Part shown: positions 10,501 to 18,974 of the stretch, piece by piece
Numbering within the stretch: the first letter of the stretch is position 1
Layout: the number at the start of each line of letters is the position of its first letter
DNA from: DASQPA01 sp963756455
Lineage (GTDB): Bacteria > Acidobacteriota > Thermoanaerobaculia > Multivoradales > UBA5704
Direction of reading: 5' to 3'
DNA: 64,000 nucleotides
NCBI GenBank assembly: GCA_963756455.1
Contig: CAVWNC010000001.1
Location: 1,550,001 to 1,614,000 of the forward strand
Translations under genes and position numbers: made by a program
The notes under the pieces: model-generated
What the model was told of the DNA's origin: nothing
What the model saw: only the letters and a program-made list of their open reading frames with translations
Databases searched by the model: none

Positions 10501-12226
10501 CCGTGGGGTGAAGGGAATCGAGGGCCAGATTCCGCGCCGAGTCGGCGGCCTGGAGGTAGGCGAGAAGATTCTCCCTCAAGTTTTCGGGGGAGGAACGAAG
10601 CTGTACCTGGGCCTGGTCGGCGGCGTCGCGGATCGCATCGAGCCTCTCGGTCGCAATCGCAAGCGCTCGATCGGTCGGTGGGTCGGGCTGCCAGGAGGTT
10701 TCGATCGACGATGCCGATCGCAGGGAGATCGCCCCGGGTCGGGCAGGGCTCGACGCGAGAAGGTCGAGCTCTTCCCGGAGCTCGTCGAGCCGGTCGCGGA
10801 GATGCTCGATCGGTGCCGGCCTGGGGGTGCCCGAACGGTGGTCTGCATTCTGGAAGAGATGAAGCTTCGAGCTCTCGCCCGACCCGGGCGATCTCAAAAC
10901 GTTTCTGAAGAGAGTTGACGGCTGCACGGAGGGGCTCCTGTTCCCCGGTGGGCAGGTGGGGTGCATCGCCGAGGAAGGTCACGGCCCGGAGCTCCAGGAC
11001 GAGGATCTGGCGGCGTGAATCGAGAGTCCTCTCGATAGCCTCTCGGAAGTCGTGATCCGCGACGTCCGGCGCCGTCCCCGCGCGGACGGCCCGCACGAGG
11101 CGGTCGGTGAGGAGATCCTGGGCGACCGCATCGGCCCGGAGCACCTGATCGACCACCCGGGGAGTGGGTGGCGGTCCGGGCTCGGCGAGAAGAGAGCGGG
11201 CCACGCGCTCGGCTTCCCGCGAGGAAGAGGTTCCGGGCTCGAGCGACGCGACGAGGATCCGCTCGATGCGGGTGGCCTCCCGGCCGTACTGGAGCGCGAG
11301 CTCGACAAACTCTCCCGGAGCCGAGGAAAGGAGGGCGTCCTCGATCGCAACCAGGCGCTCGAAGAGCGGCTGGTCGGAGGCCGAGAGGGTCTGGCGAGCC
11401 GCGCCGACCGGCGGGGCGGAAGGCTTTGAATCCGGCGAGGGTTCAAGCGCGCCCTGTGCCCGGGCTCGCTCGACTTCCAAGAGCGCGAGATCGTCGGGAG
11501 TGGAAGAGAGGTGTTTGACCAGGGAGGCCCAGGTGTGCTGCCGGCCGACATCGGAGGCTTTCATGGCTTGACCCTCGAAGACATAGGAGATCCCGGAAAC
11601 GTGACCGGTCCGGGCGATGTTGGGGAGCATGGCGACGCCATGCCGGTGGAGGTGGTCGAGGTACTCGCGAAGGATGAGCGGGAAAGAGGCCGAGGTGAGG
11701 ATCTCCTGGAGGCGGGTCTTCCAGGGCAGAGTCTGGGTGCGCCGAGCTTGCCCGAAGTCGCCGCGGCTCGGCGAGGCGAGCTCCGGATCGGTCGGTACCA
11801 CCCGCAGGCCGTATTGCCTCTCGATATTGCGGAGGAGGACATCGGCTTGGCGTAGTCGTTGCTGTCGCTCACCACCTTTCCGTCGTAGGTGATCCGGGAG
11901 GCGACGATATGGATGTGGGGATGCGGCTCTTCGTGCAGGTAAAGAACGTGGGGGGAGTCGTGAAAGCCCATGCCGGAGAGGAAGTAGCTCGCGGCGTTCC
12001 TCCACTGGGCATCGGTCAGGAACTCCCCCGGAGCGGGCCGAAGAAACAGGTGAGCGACGGCGCGTCGGACGCCCGGCCGCTGCCGGCGGACGAAGCCGAA
12101 CTCGTGCGCGAGCTCGCGGGGGTTTTGCCCCTGCATGTTTCCGCCGAGGAGCCGGGCGTGCTCCGGCTCGGCGAGGTAGTTGAGGAGGCCTCGAAACCCC
12201 CGGCCTTTAATCGGTCGAGTGATCAT
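7553..12226 (-). pseudogene. Very long MOBP-type relaxase, reading frame broken twice
   Basis: The N-terminal part starts at 12226 (MITRPIKGRGFRGLLNYLAE) and carries the histidine motif EEPHPHIHIVASRI of nicking relaxases. Near 11847 the frame breaks after SDSNDYAK; a one-base loss in an AAGG run would restore DVLLRNIERQYGLRVVP. A second break lies near 10851-10858, after GRELEASSL; the downstream frame continues QNADHRSGTPRPAPIEHLRD for about 1,100 residues to 7553. If both are repaired the protein is about 1,555 residues. The C-terminal two thirds is rich in Glu, Arg, Ala and Leu and looks mostly helical; I recognise no helicase or primase motif in it. Confidence 0.75.
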
Positions 12227-12602
12227 CGTCGAGGTGGAAGAGTTGGCGGTGGAAGGCTCGGATCTGATCGCTGATCTGCTCGAGGAGCGGCTCGAGCCGA
12301 GGGCTGACGCGGCCGGTGTGGGCGAGGCGGGTGAGCTGATTGAGGTTGACGCCGAGACGGGAAAGCTCTCGCACCATCGCGAGGGTCGGTGCGGGGGCGA
12401 GAGTGGGAATGCGGCGAGTCCGCAAGAGATGGCGCAGATAGGTCGCCAGATCGAGAGAGGCGGCCGCCGCGCCTTGGAGGGCGGCGGCGTAGTCCTCCGG
12501 CAGAACCCGCACGACGAGCGTCCTCGTCATGCGGAGATGCGAGGGCAAGGAAGGGCGCCCACTTGTCTGTGATGGCGCGGATCGATTCCGTCGACGAGGC
12601 AT
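12207..12602 (-). CDS. MobC/TraJ-like relaxosome accessory protein
   Basis: A protein of about 131 residues starting at the ATG at 12602 (MPRRRNRSAPSQ). A basic N-terminus is followed by a strand-helix region (RTLVVRVLPEDYAAAL) and the motif MVRELSRLGVNLNQLTRLAH, which matches the G-x-N-x-N-Q signature of MobC-type mobilisation proteins. These bind oriT and help the relaxase nick. Its end overlaps the relaxase start by 20 bp, so the two are co-translated. A later start at MTRTLVV (12530) is possible. Confidence 0.85.
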   Translation of the reverse strand: MPRRRNRSAPSQTSGRPSLPSHLRMTRTLVVRVLPEDYAAALQGAAAASLDLATYLRHLLRTRRIPTLAPAPTLAMVRELSRLGVNLNQLTRLAHTGRVSPRLEPLLEQISDQIRAFHRQLFHLDDDHSTD

Positions 12603-12735
12603 GCTCCAACGATAGAAAGACTCCCCTGTAATGACAAGATTTGTGCGGCGGATACAATCTTTAGGTCTTGGAGATACTCCAGAATCCCGTTGCCGCTTCT
12701 CCGCCATCCGCGGCCGATCGGGTGGCGATCTCGCA

Positions 12736-12756
12736 CAGTTGCGCCGGGCGCAACTG
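12736..12756. repeat. Palindrome 1 upstream of mobC
   Basis: Arms CAGTTGCGC and GCGCAACTG surround a 3-base centre. It lies about 130 bp upstream of mobC, where oriT or an operator for relaxosome genes would be expected. The same core recurs 80 bp away at 12811-12841. Confidence 0.55.
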
Positions 12757-12810
12757 CTTGGGCCGGAGGCCCTGGGGAAGGTGTCTGTGTGACGGTTCCG
12801 GTCTTGGTCA

Positions 12811-12841
12811 CTGCACAGCTGCGCCGGGCGCAACTGTGCAG
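12811..12841. repeat. Palindrome 2 upstream of mobC
   Basis: A 31-base dyad with outer arms CTGCACAG and CTGTGCAG, containing the same TGCGCCGGGCGCA core as the palindrome at 12736-12756. Two copies at 80-bp spacing before mobC and the relaxase suggest an oriT-associated or operator element. I cannot place a nic site. Confidence 0.5.
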
Positions 12842-12940
12842 AGAAGATGCCTGTAAGCCTAAGCAATAGAAAGTCTTCGGCGAGAATGGCCTGTGGCAGG
12901 GAGTCTTTTAAGCGGCGAACGGAGTGAGCGGCTCGGGGGT

Positions 12941-12970
12941 GCAGGGGCGCGGCCCCTGCCTGGCGTTTTT
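12941..12970 (+). terminator. Terminator-like hairpin
   Basis: GCAGGGGC and GCCCCTGC form an 8-bp stem with a 3-base loop; five T residues follow at 12966-12970 on the plus strand. No plus-strand gene reads into it, so its role is unclear. It marks the boundary between the mobilisation and partition regions. Confidence 0.4.
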
Positions 12971-13016
12971 GTGGGCGAAACGGGGAGCGGGCGAAAGCCC
13001 GGTCCACGTTTTCGCA

Positions 13017-13518
13017 TCACAAAAACATTGCTAGCTCTTCGCCCGGGCGGTGGGATCGCGCGGGGGTTCCGGGTGGGGGTAGCGCTGCCACTGTCTTGGG
13101 CGGGTGGGGGAAACGACGGAACGGGGAAGGGAAATCGCCGGGAAGGCGACGACGTTCGTGCCGGGAGGGAAGGGCGGAGGTGGGGGGCCGGGCAGGGAGG
13201 CGAGCCCCTGCTCCTTTTCGGCCCGGCGGGCCGCGGTCGATCGCACTCTCGATGAAGCTCCGGGGAGTCTCCCGATTCCAGTTGGAGGAGCGCTTCGCGA
13301 GATCGAGCGTCTCAGCCGAGATCCCGATCGCCATTCTCGCAACGGCGCCGGCGGCGAGAAGGGTGGGAAGCCAAAGGGAGCTTGAGGCTCGGCGGGAGCC
13401 GGGGGCGTCGCGGTAGGAGGCTCGGGCGGCGAGGGAACTGCGAAAACCGACTCGGCCATCATCCCGCCGGTCCGGTCGGCGGGACGATGTTCGTGCCCAG
13501 AGACCTGCGCGTGGGCAT
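13017..13518 (-). pseudogene. Remnant of a partition partner protein (first module copy)
   Basis: This is a broken paralogue of the intact gene at 15547-16005. It keeps the start region MPTRRSLGTNI (from 13518), the proline-rich middle and the DNA-binding-like segment ISAETLDLAKRSSNWNRETPRS, but in different frames. The end has diverged. Its place after a parA remnant mirrors the intact copy, so I read it as a decayed duplicate. Confidence 0.7.
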
Positions 13519-13750
13519 GGGCGAGCTCCTCCTCGACGAGGATGGAGACTCGGGATGCGCTCTCCTCAGCTAGTAGGGTGAGTCGAGCGCGCCGAAGGCG
13601 CCCGGAGCGTAGGCGTGGATGGGAAGGCCATGGTAGCGCGCCTCCCGGAGCCGGACGTTCTCACGGATGACGGTTCGGAGAGTCAGGGTTGGGTGGTGCT
13701 CGGCGAGGGCGGCGACGATGTCCCGCGAGATATTTTTGGCGGCGCCGCTA
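13505..13750 (-). pseudogene. parA remnant, 3-prime end only (first module copy)
   Basis: About 80 codons match the C-terminus of the intact ParA at 15992-16783: LTLRTVIRENVRLRE, GLPI-AYAPG and so on, with frame damage near 13570-13600. The 5-prime two thirds, including the ATPase motifs, is missing. The deletion joins the remnant directly to the conserved sequence that precedes the CACCT array. Confidence 0.75.
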
Positions 13751-13775
13751 GGCTGCGAAAAAGGTGACCATTTAA

Positions 13776-13860
13776 CACCTCACCTCACCTCACCTCACCT
13801 CACCTCACCTCACCTCACCGAATCTCACCTCACCTCACCTTTTCTCACCGCAGCGCACCT
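13776..13860. repeat. CACCT pentamer array 1 (candidate centromere)
   Basis: Eight perfect tandem CACCT units run from 13776 to 13815, then CACCG, a short break, three more CACCT units (13826-13840), another CACCG (13846) and a final CACCT at 13856. The flanks, including GGCTGCGAAAAAGGTGACC just before it, are the same as at the second array (16844-16908), which sits at the parA promoter. Short direct repeats upstream of parA are typical of parS-like centromeres bound by small ribbon-helix-helix partners. Confidence 0.6.
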
Positions 13861-13898
13861 TTCCCTCGCCGCCGCCCTTCCAGACAGATGGGCGAGCC

Positions 13899-15233
13899 TC
13901 AGCCCTCGGTCTCGCCGGGGATGCTCCAGTGGCGGAGGTAGCAAGCAACCGCCTCGTAGAGGAGAACGGGGCTCGACGAGGTGTTGCGGGCGAGGCCGAG
14001 CCAGAGCTCCATGCATTCGGCGTGAAGATGCTTCTTCAGGAACTCGGTGGCCTCGTCGAGAATTTGGCGGGCCGTCTGGGGACTGCCGAGCAGGAGGTGG
14101 AGATCGGCGAGGTCGAATCCGGCGAGGGCCTGGTCGTTGGCCTGGCCGAGCTCGCGGAAGGAGGCCACGGCAAAGTGGAGGTTGACCTGGGCCATGAGAA
14201 GGTTTCCCAGAGAGCGCTCGATGCGGCCGGAGAGCCAGAAGCGTAGCGCCAGGGTGGGCAACCCAGAGAAGCGCTCCGCGAGCGCCTGGCTAGCGCGGAG
14301 AACCTCTTGGGCGAGGTCTGGCTGGCCGGAGTCATTGAGGAACCAGGCGCGCCGGTGCGCGAGGACGAGCTCGAGGCGCGGCTCGCGGTCGAAGTCGAGC
14401 CGTGCTCTCGCGGCGTCGAGGAGCCGGACCGCGACCTCGGGCTTGGCGTCGCCGGCGACGTCGGCGAGTTGAAGCAGGAGGCGGCCCTGTCGATGGGGAG
14501 TGGCGTGCCGGCAACCGAGTCGGAAGGCCCTCCGGAGATCGTGGGCCGCCTCGTTGAAACAGCCGAGATTTTTGAACAGCCTCGCGCGGAGCGAGAGAAA
14601 CTGGGCCTGGTCGTGCCGATCGGGCTCGCCGGTTGCGAGCTTGTGCTCGGCATCGCGGAAGGTGCTTTTCGCCTCGCGGAATTGGCCGAGGCAGCGATAG
14701 GCATGGCCGAGGCTCGCGAGAGCCATGCCCTGGAGTGTCCGGAGGGTCGCCTCGCCGAGGATCGAGTGGCGGCCGAGGTGGCGGAGGATGGCCCTGGCGG
14801 TTTCGGCGGTGAGGCGTGCCCCGTCGGGATCTCGCGGCGAGATCTCCAGCGAATGGCCGATCAGCCATCGTGCGAAAGCAGGCGTTCGGTAGCGCTGCTG
14901 CCGGAGGACGCGGTCACGCCGCTTGGGCGACAAGTCGCTCAGCTCAACCCAGAGGAGGGCCGGGAGCGGCCGGTCCGCGCGATTCATGGTCGTCGACTCC
15001 GACTCGGGGGAGCGGACGAAAATTCCGTCCTCGTCCAAGTAGGACCAGTAGAGGAGCCATTGAATGACGCAGGTCCCGCAGTCGGGCTCCTGCGAGAGAT
15101 GGCTGAGGATGAGCCTGCTCTCCTCGAACGGCAGCTTGCCGCGCCGGAGCAGGTCGAAGTGAACGGCCGTAGGATGATCCATAGGGGTTTCTCGGGCAGG
15201 AGTGAAATGGGTGGGGTCGGTCGTCATCGTCAT
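13899..15233 (-). CDS. Cys-x-x-Cys and TPR-like repeat protein, copy 1
   Basis: An intact 444-residue protein starting at ATG 15233. The N-terminus (HPTAVHFDLLRRGKLP, then ILSHLSQEPDCGTC) resembles zinc-binding anti-sigma-like modules with a His followed by CxxC. From about residue 150 to the end the sequence is helical repeats of TPR character (GHAYRCLGQFREAKSTFRDA, LFKNLGCFNEAAHDLRRAF). It is about 80% identical by eye to the frameshifted gene at 16943-18285. Each copy lies upstream of a CACCT array and parA in the same orientation, so it belongs to the partition/replication module. I do not know its function. Confidence 0.7.
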   Translation of the reverse strand: MTMTTDPTHFTPARETPMDHPTAVHFDLLRRGKLPFEESRLILSHLSQEPDCGTCVIQWLLYWSYLDEDGIFVRSPESESTTMNRADRPLPALLWVELSDLSPKRRDRVLRQQRYRTPAFARWLIGHSLEISPRDPDGARLTAETARAILRHLGRHSILGEATLRTLQGMALASLGHAYRCLGQFREAKSTFRDAEHKLATGEPDRHDQAQFLSLRARLFKNLGCFNEAAHDLRRAFRLGCRHATPHRQGRLLLQLADVAGDAKPEVAVRLLDAARARLDFDREPRLELVLAHRRAWFLNDSGQPDLAQEVLRASQALAERFSGLPTLALRFWLSGRIERSLGNLLMAQVNLHFAVASFRELGQANDQALAGFDLADLHLLLGSPQTARQILDEATEFLKKHLHAECMELWLGLARNTSSSPVLLYEAVACYLRHWSIPGETEG

Positions 15234-15546
15234 AGGTTTGTCGGTTCAGTCACAGTCCTTGGTTCGTGGGTTCAGGCATCGAGCCTGCTGCGTCCATAGG
15301 CTAGGACAGGAAGCGAGGAACTCGGCGAAAAAGGGAAGGATGCATAAAAATAGAACTCCGTGGCGCCACTTTCCGGAGGTGTTTAAGCCCTGGCTATGGT
15401 GTTTTGGGGGTGCGGACCCCCACCGGGCCGGCAGGAAGAGTCAGGTTAGAGATCCCAGGCGAGGCGCACGAGAGTCGAGGGTCAGGAGACGGCGGTCGTG
15501 CCAGGAGGGCATGGTGGGCTGAGTGCTGGGTGAACTGCACCCAACT
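15234..15546. other. Intergenic region between the two partition module copies
   Basis: I see no credible gene. Segments such as TAGGCTAGGACA and the stretch near 15427-15440 (CGGCAGGAAGAG) recur at 18328-18339 and 18494-18505, so this is the flank of the duplicated module. It marks the junction of the tandem duplication. Confidence 0.5.
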
Positions 15547-16005
15547 TCAGATCCGCGGGGGGCGACCGCGGCGCAGCGATGGGCTGGGATCGGGCAGGGC
15601 GAGCCCCTGCTCCTTTTCGATCCGGCGGGCCGCGGCCTCGATCGCTTGTTCGAGGAAACTCCGCAGAGTCTCGCGATTCCAGTAGGCGGCGCGCTTCGCG
15701 AGGTCGAGCGTCTCGGCCGAGATGCCGGTCGCGATCCTCGCGACGGCGCCGGAGGCGAGGTCCGGGTCGTCGGAGGAGTCCTCTTGCAGGGTCGCCCGCC
15801 TCGCGCGCGGGGTGCGGTGGCGAGGGGGGCCGGAAGCCGGCTCTTCGGGCTCAGGCGATACCGGAGCTTGGGGCTCGGCGGAAGCAGGGGAGGCCGCAGG
15901 GGCTGGCTCGGGCGGCGAGGGAACCGCGAATCCGAAGGCGGCCATCATCCCGCCGGTCCGGCCGGCCGGACCGATGTTTGTGCCCAAGGCCCTACGCGGG
16001 GGCAT
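15547..16005 (-). CDS. Small ParB-like partition partner (probable ribbon-helix-helix)
   Basis: A 152-residue protein whose ATG (16005) overlaps the end of parA by 14 bp, the usual arrangement for type Ib partition pairs. The first 90 residues are low-complexity Pro/Ala/Glu, likely disordered and ParA-contacting. The C-terminal part (GISAETLDLAKRAAYWNRET, then SFLEQAIEAAARRIEKEQG) has the strand-helix-helix pattern of small partition DNA-binding proteins. Inferred role: bind the CACCT array and stimulate ParA. The fold assignment is by eye. Confidence 0.65.
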   Translation of the reverse strand: MPPRRALGTNIGPAGRTGGMMAAFGFAVPSPPEPAPAASPASAEPQAPVSPEPEEPASGPPRHRTPRARRATLQEDSSDDPDLASGAVARIATGISAETLDLAKRAAYWNRETLRSFLEQAIEAAARRIEKEQGLALPDPSPSLRRGRPPRI

Positions 16006-16783
16006 GGGTGAGCTCTTCCTCGACGGACACCGGCGTCCGGGAAGCGATCTCCTCGGCGAGCGCGGCGTAGTCGAGCGCGCCGTAGGAGCCGGGAGCGTAG
16101 GCCTGGATAGGGAGGCCGTGGGAAGGCGACTCCCGGAGGCGGACGTTCTCGCGGATGACGGTCCGGAGGGTCAGGGCCGGGTGATGCTCGGCCAAGGCGG
16201 CGACGATGTCCCGCGAGATGTTGTTGCCGGCGCCGTAGCGGCAGACGAGGATGCCGGCGACGGCGACGCGGCAGCCGAAGCGAGCGCTCTCGCGGAGCAC
16301 GTCGAGCACCGCCGCGAGGGCGTCGAGCCCGAGCGCCGAGGTGTCGACGGGGATCAGCACCTCGCCTGCGGCTTCGAGAGCGTTGGCGGTGAGAAGGCCC
16401 CCCGCGGGAGGGGTATCGAGGAGCACGTAGTCCCAGGGCTCCAGGCGGCCGAGCGCCGCCTGGAGCCGCCGGTCGGCGCCGGGGAGGCTCGGCAGGACGC
16501 TCTCGGCCTGGACGAGGAGCGGTCCGCCCGGCACGAGGGTGACCCCGGGAGCCCGGGTGGCCTGCAGGAGCGGAGCGATCGGCCGGCCCTCGGCGAGGAC
16601 GGCGAGGAGCTCCGAGCCGTCGCCGCGGTCCCCGATCCAGAGCGAGGCGTTCCCCTGGGGGTCGAGGTCGACCAGGAGGACACGAGCGCCGCGGACGGCG
16701 AGAGCGGCCGCCAGGTTGACGGCGGTGGTGGTTTTCCCGGAACCGCCCTTCCGGTTCCAGATGGCGATCACGCGTCGGTTCAT
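15992..16783 (-). CDS. parA: ParA-type partition ATPase
   Basis: A 263-residue ParA. I start it at ATG 16783 (MNRRVIAIWNRKGGSGKTT) because GGAGGAG stands just upstream; the open frame extends to 16846 into the repeat array. Motifs: deviant Walker A NRKGGSGKTTTAVNLA, Walker A-prime LLVDLDPQGNAS, Walker B YVLLDTPPAGG. No N-terminal DNA-binding domain is present, so it is the short type Ib class, which agrees with the small partner gene downstream. It would segregate the element at division. Confidence 0.93.
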   Translation of the reverse strand: MNRRVIAIWNRKGGSGKTTTAVNLAAALAVRGARVLLVDLDPQGNASLWIGDRGDGSELLAVLAEGRPIAPLLQATRAPGVTLVPGGPLLVQAESVLPSLPGADRRLQAALGRLEPWDYVLLDTPPAGGLLTANALEAAGEVLIPVDTSALGLDALAAVLDVLRESARFGCRVAVAGILVCRYGAGNNISRDIVAALAEHHPALTLRTVIRENVRLRESPSHGLPIQAYAPGSYGALDYAALAEEIASRTPVSVEEELTHAPA

Positions 16784-16837
16784 GTCTCCTCCGATTCCTG
16801 GGAACGGGACAACCGTTAGGCTGCGAAAAAGGTGACC

Positions 16838-16843
16838 ATTTAA
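16838..16843 (-). promoter_or_regulatory. Candidate -10 element of parA next to the CACCT array
   Basis: On the minus strand TTAAAT is immediately preceded by the repeat array and lies about 55 bp upstream of the parA ATG. The array would cover the -35 region, so binding of the partner protein there could repress parA. Sequence-only inference. Confidence 0.35.
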
Positions 16844-16908
16844 CACCTCACCTCACCTCACCTCACCGAATCTCACCTCACCTCACCTTTTCTCACCGCA
16901 GCGCACCT
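16844..16908. repeat. CACCT pentamer array 2 (candidate centromere/operator)
   Basis: Four tandem CACCT units (16844-16863), a CACCG, three more CACCT units and two further variants. It differs from array 1 mainly in having four fewer leading units, a copy-number change of 20 bp. It lies directly upstream of intact parA. Confidence 0.62.
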
Positions 16909-16942
16909 TTCCCTTGCCGGCCCTCCAGACAGATGGTCGAGC

Positions 16943-18285
16943 CTAGCCCTCGGTCTCGCCGGGGATGCTCCAGTGGCGGAGGTAGCAAGCGACCGCCTCG
17001 TAGAGGAGGGCGGGGCTCGAGGTGCTGCGAGCGAGGCCGAGCCAGAGCTCCATGCCCTCAGCGGGAACATGCTTCTTCAGGAACTCTGCGGCCTCGTCCA
17101 GAAGGTGGCGGGCGGTCTCGGGGCTTCCGAGCCGGAGGTGGAGATCGGCGAGGTCGAGCCCGGCGAGGGCCTGGTCGTTGGCCTGCCGAGCTCGCGGAAG
17201 GCGGCGATGGCATGGCCGAGGTGGAACTCGGCCATGACGAGGTTTCCCAGGGAGCGCTCGATGCGGCCAGTGAGCCAGAAGCGCAGCGCCAGGGTGGGCA
17301 ACCCGGAGAAGCGCTCCTCGAGCACCCGGATGCCACGGAGGGCCTTTCGGGCGAGGTCTGGCCGGCCGGAGTCATTGAGGAACCAGACCCGCCGGTGCGC
17401 GAGGACGAGCTCGAGTCGCGGCTCGCGGTCGAAGTCGAGCCGCGCTCTCGCAGCGTCGAGGAGCCGGACCGCGACCTCGGGTTTGGCGTCGCCGACGACG
17501 TCGGCGAGTTGGAGGAGGAGGCGGCCCTGTCGATCGGGAGTGGCGTGCCGGCAACTGAGCCGGAAGGCCCTCCGGAGATCTTCGGTCGCCTCGTCGAGGC
17601 GGCCGAGATCTTTGGAGAGCCTCGCGCGGAGCGAGAGAAACCGGGCCTGGTCCTGTTCCTCGGTCTCGCCGGCCGCGAGCTCGCGCTCGGCGTCGCTGAA
17701 GGCGCTCCGCGCCTCGCGGACCTGGCCGAGGCAGCGATAGGCATTGCCGAGGCGGGAGAGAGCCAGGCCCTGGAGCGTCCGGAGGGTCGCCTCACCGAGG
17801 ATCGAGTGGCGGCCGAGCTCGCGGAGGATCGCCCCGGCGGTCTCGGCGGCGAGGCGTGCCTCGTCGGGTTCTCGCGAGGAGACCTCCAACGAATAGCGAA
17901 TCAGCCATTGGGCGAAAGCAGGCGTTCGGTAGCGCTGCTGCCGGATGACGCGGTCGCGCCGCTTGGGCGAGAGGGCGGCCAGCTCCAGCCAGAGCACGAT
18001 CGGGAGCGGCCGGTCCGCGCGGTCCATGGTGACCGACTCCGACTCGGGGGAGCGGAGGAAAATCCCGTCCTCATCCAAGTTGGAGAAGTAGAGGAGCCAT
18101 TGGATGGCGCAGGTCCCGCAATCGGGCTCCTGCGAGAGGTGGTCGAGGAGAAGCCCCTTCTTCTTCTGCGGCAGCTTGCCGCGGCGGAACAGGTCGAAGT
18201 GAACGGCCGTAGGATGATACATATCGGTTGATCGGACGGGTCGCCGGCGGTCCGGCGGAGCGGAATGGGTGAGGTCGGTCGTCAT
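16943..18285 (-). pseudogene. Cys-x-x-Cys and TPR-like repeat protein, copy 2, frameshifted
   Basis: This paralogue of the gene at 13899-15233 starts at ATG 18285 and keeps DCGTC and the helical repeats, but near 17184 it reads CCTGCCGAG where copy 1 has CCTGGCCGAG. The lost G shifts the frame after AFRELG; the homologous ending (HWSIPGETEG) then lies in another frame and stops at TAG 16943-16945. As written the protein ends at 17077 after 402 residues, the last ones being frameshift product. The damage may be real or a sequencing indel. Confidence 0.75.
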
Positions 18286-18719
18286 CGGTTCAGAAGCGCA
18301 GGCGTCGTCGCCTGCTGGCCCCAGTAGGCTAGGACAAGCCGCAAGGGATTGGGGAAAGATCTTGAAAACTACTAGTTACTAGGCGTCTTCACCCCATTTT
18401 CCGGTGTCCAGATGTTGGTCCTACATTCGAGGGGAGCCTTAAATGGGCATTTTGGGGATGCGAACAACCGTGATACGAGTCACGCACCGGTCCGGCAGGA
18501 AGAGTTAGACACCTTGAGCGCGACTCAAGAGTGCCGCCTACCTGCCTCGGCGCTCCCCGAAACCTCCCTTCCACCCGAAGCGGGGGGTCTAAGGGGGGCA
18601 AGGCCCCCCTTTCTTGAGCGTCTGCGTATCCACACCCTGGAAGTCTTCCACACCAGAGGTCTCTCTACTACTGGATACTTACCTGTAATACCTGTACTCC
18701 TGTATCTATAAGGTAGGGC
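18286..18719. other. Intergenic region between TPR copy 2 and the iterons
   Basis: No credible gene. It contains duplicated-module flank sequence to about 18510 and a hairpin of six G and six C residues (18593-18609) followed by TTT on the plus strand, a weak terminator. From 18625 it becomes AT-richer towards the origin-like repeats. Confidence 0.45.
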
Positions 18720-18858
18720 GTACACGGATGTTCTCTTTTCCGTTCACGGATGTTCTCAAAACCGTTCCCAGATGTTCTTTTTGGCGTATCACGGATGTTC
18801 TCAAAATTTCTGGAAATCCGCAGAGTTTTCCACAGGCTGGGCGTACACAGATGTTCTC
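18720..18858. other. Iteron-like repeats with DnaA box: candidate replication origin
   Basis: Five copies of a CACGGATGTTCTC-like unit occur at 18722, 18744, 18766, 18789 and 18845. The first four are spaced 22, 22 and 23 bp, about two helical turns, as in iteron plasmids. A TTTTCCACA match to the DnaA box lies at 18826-18834, between units four and five. The region is AT-richer than its flanks. No Rep gene is in the window. The location next to parA supports an origin. Confidence 0.6.
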
Positions 18859-18870
18859 AAAATCCCCCCT

Positions 18871-18894
18871 GCGCTTCCGCACATGCGGAAGCGC
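18871..18894. repeat. Perfect hairpin beside the iterons
   Basis: GCGCTTCCGCA and TGCGGAAGCGC are 11-bp arms with a 2-base centre. It follows the last iteron by 13 bp and may be part of the origin or a terminator for the insertion sequence. Confidence 0.5.
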
Positions 18895-18908
18895 CGGAGA
18901 GACGCGAG

Positions 18909-18940
18909 CCTGCCCGCCGGGGACGGAAGTCCCCGGCAGG
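18909..18940. repeat. Hairpin with GGAA loop beside the iterons
   Basis: CCGGGGAC and GTCCCCGG pair around a GGAA tetraloop, with further pairing outside after a 3-base bulge (CCTGC with GCAGG). Possible structural element of the origin. Confidence 0.4.
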
Positions 18941-18974
18941 GAGGCCCTAACCCAACTTCCACGCTTTGCGCCGT

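Noticed and set aside
7487..10918. A 1,143-codon plus-strand frame
   Set aside because: It is antisense to the relaxase C-terminal region; its Gly/Glu/Val-rich product matches no family, and long antisense frames are common in GC-rich genes.
13776..13860. CACCT repeats as a CRISPR array
   Set aside because: Units are five bases in direct tandem with no spacers and no cas genes nearby.
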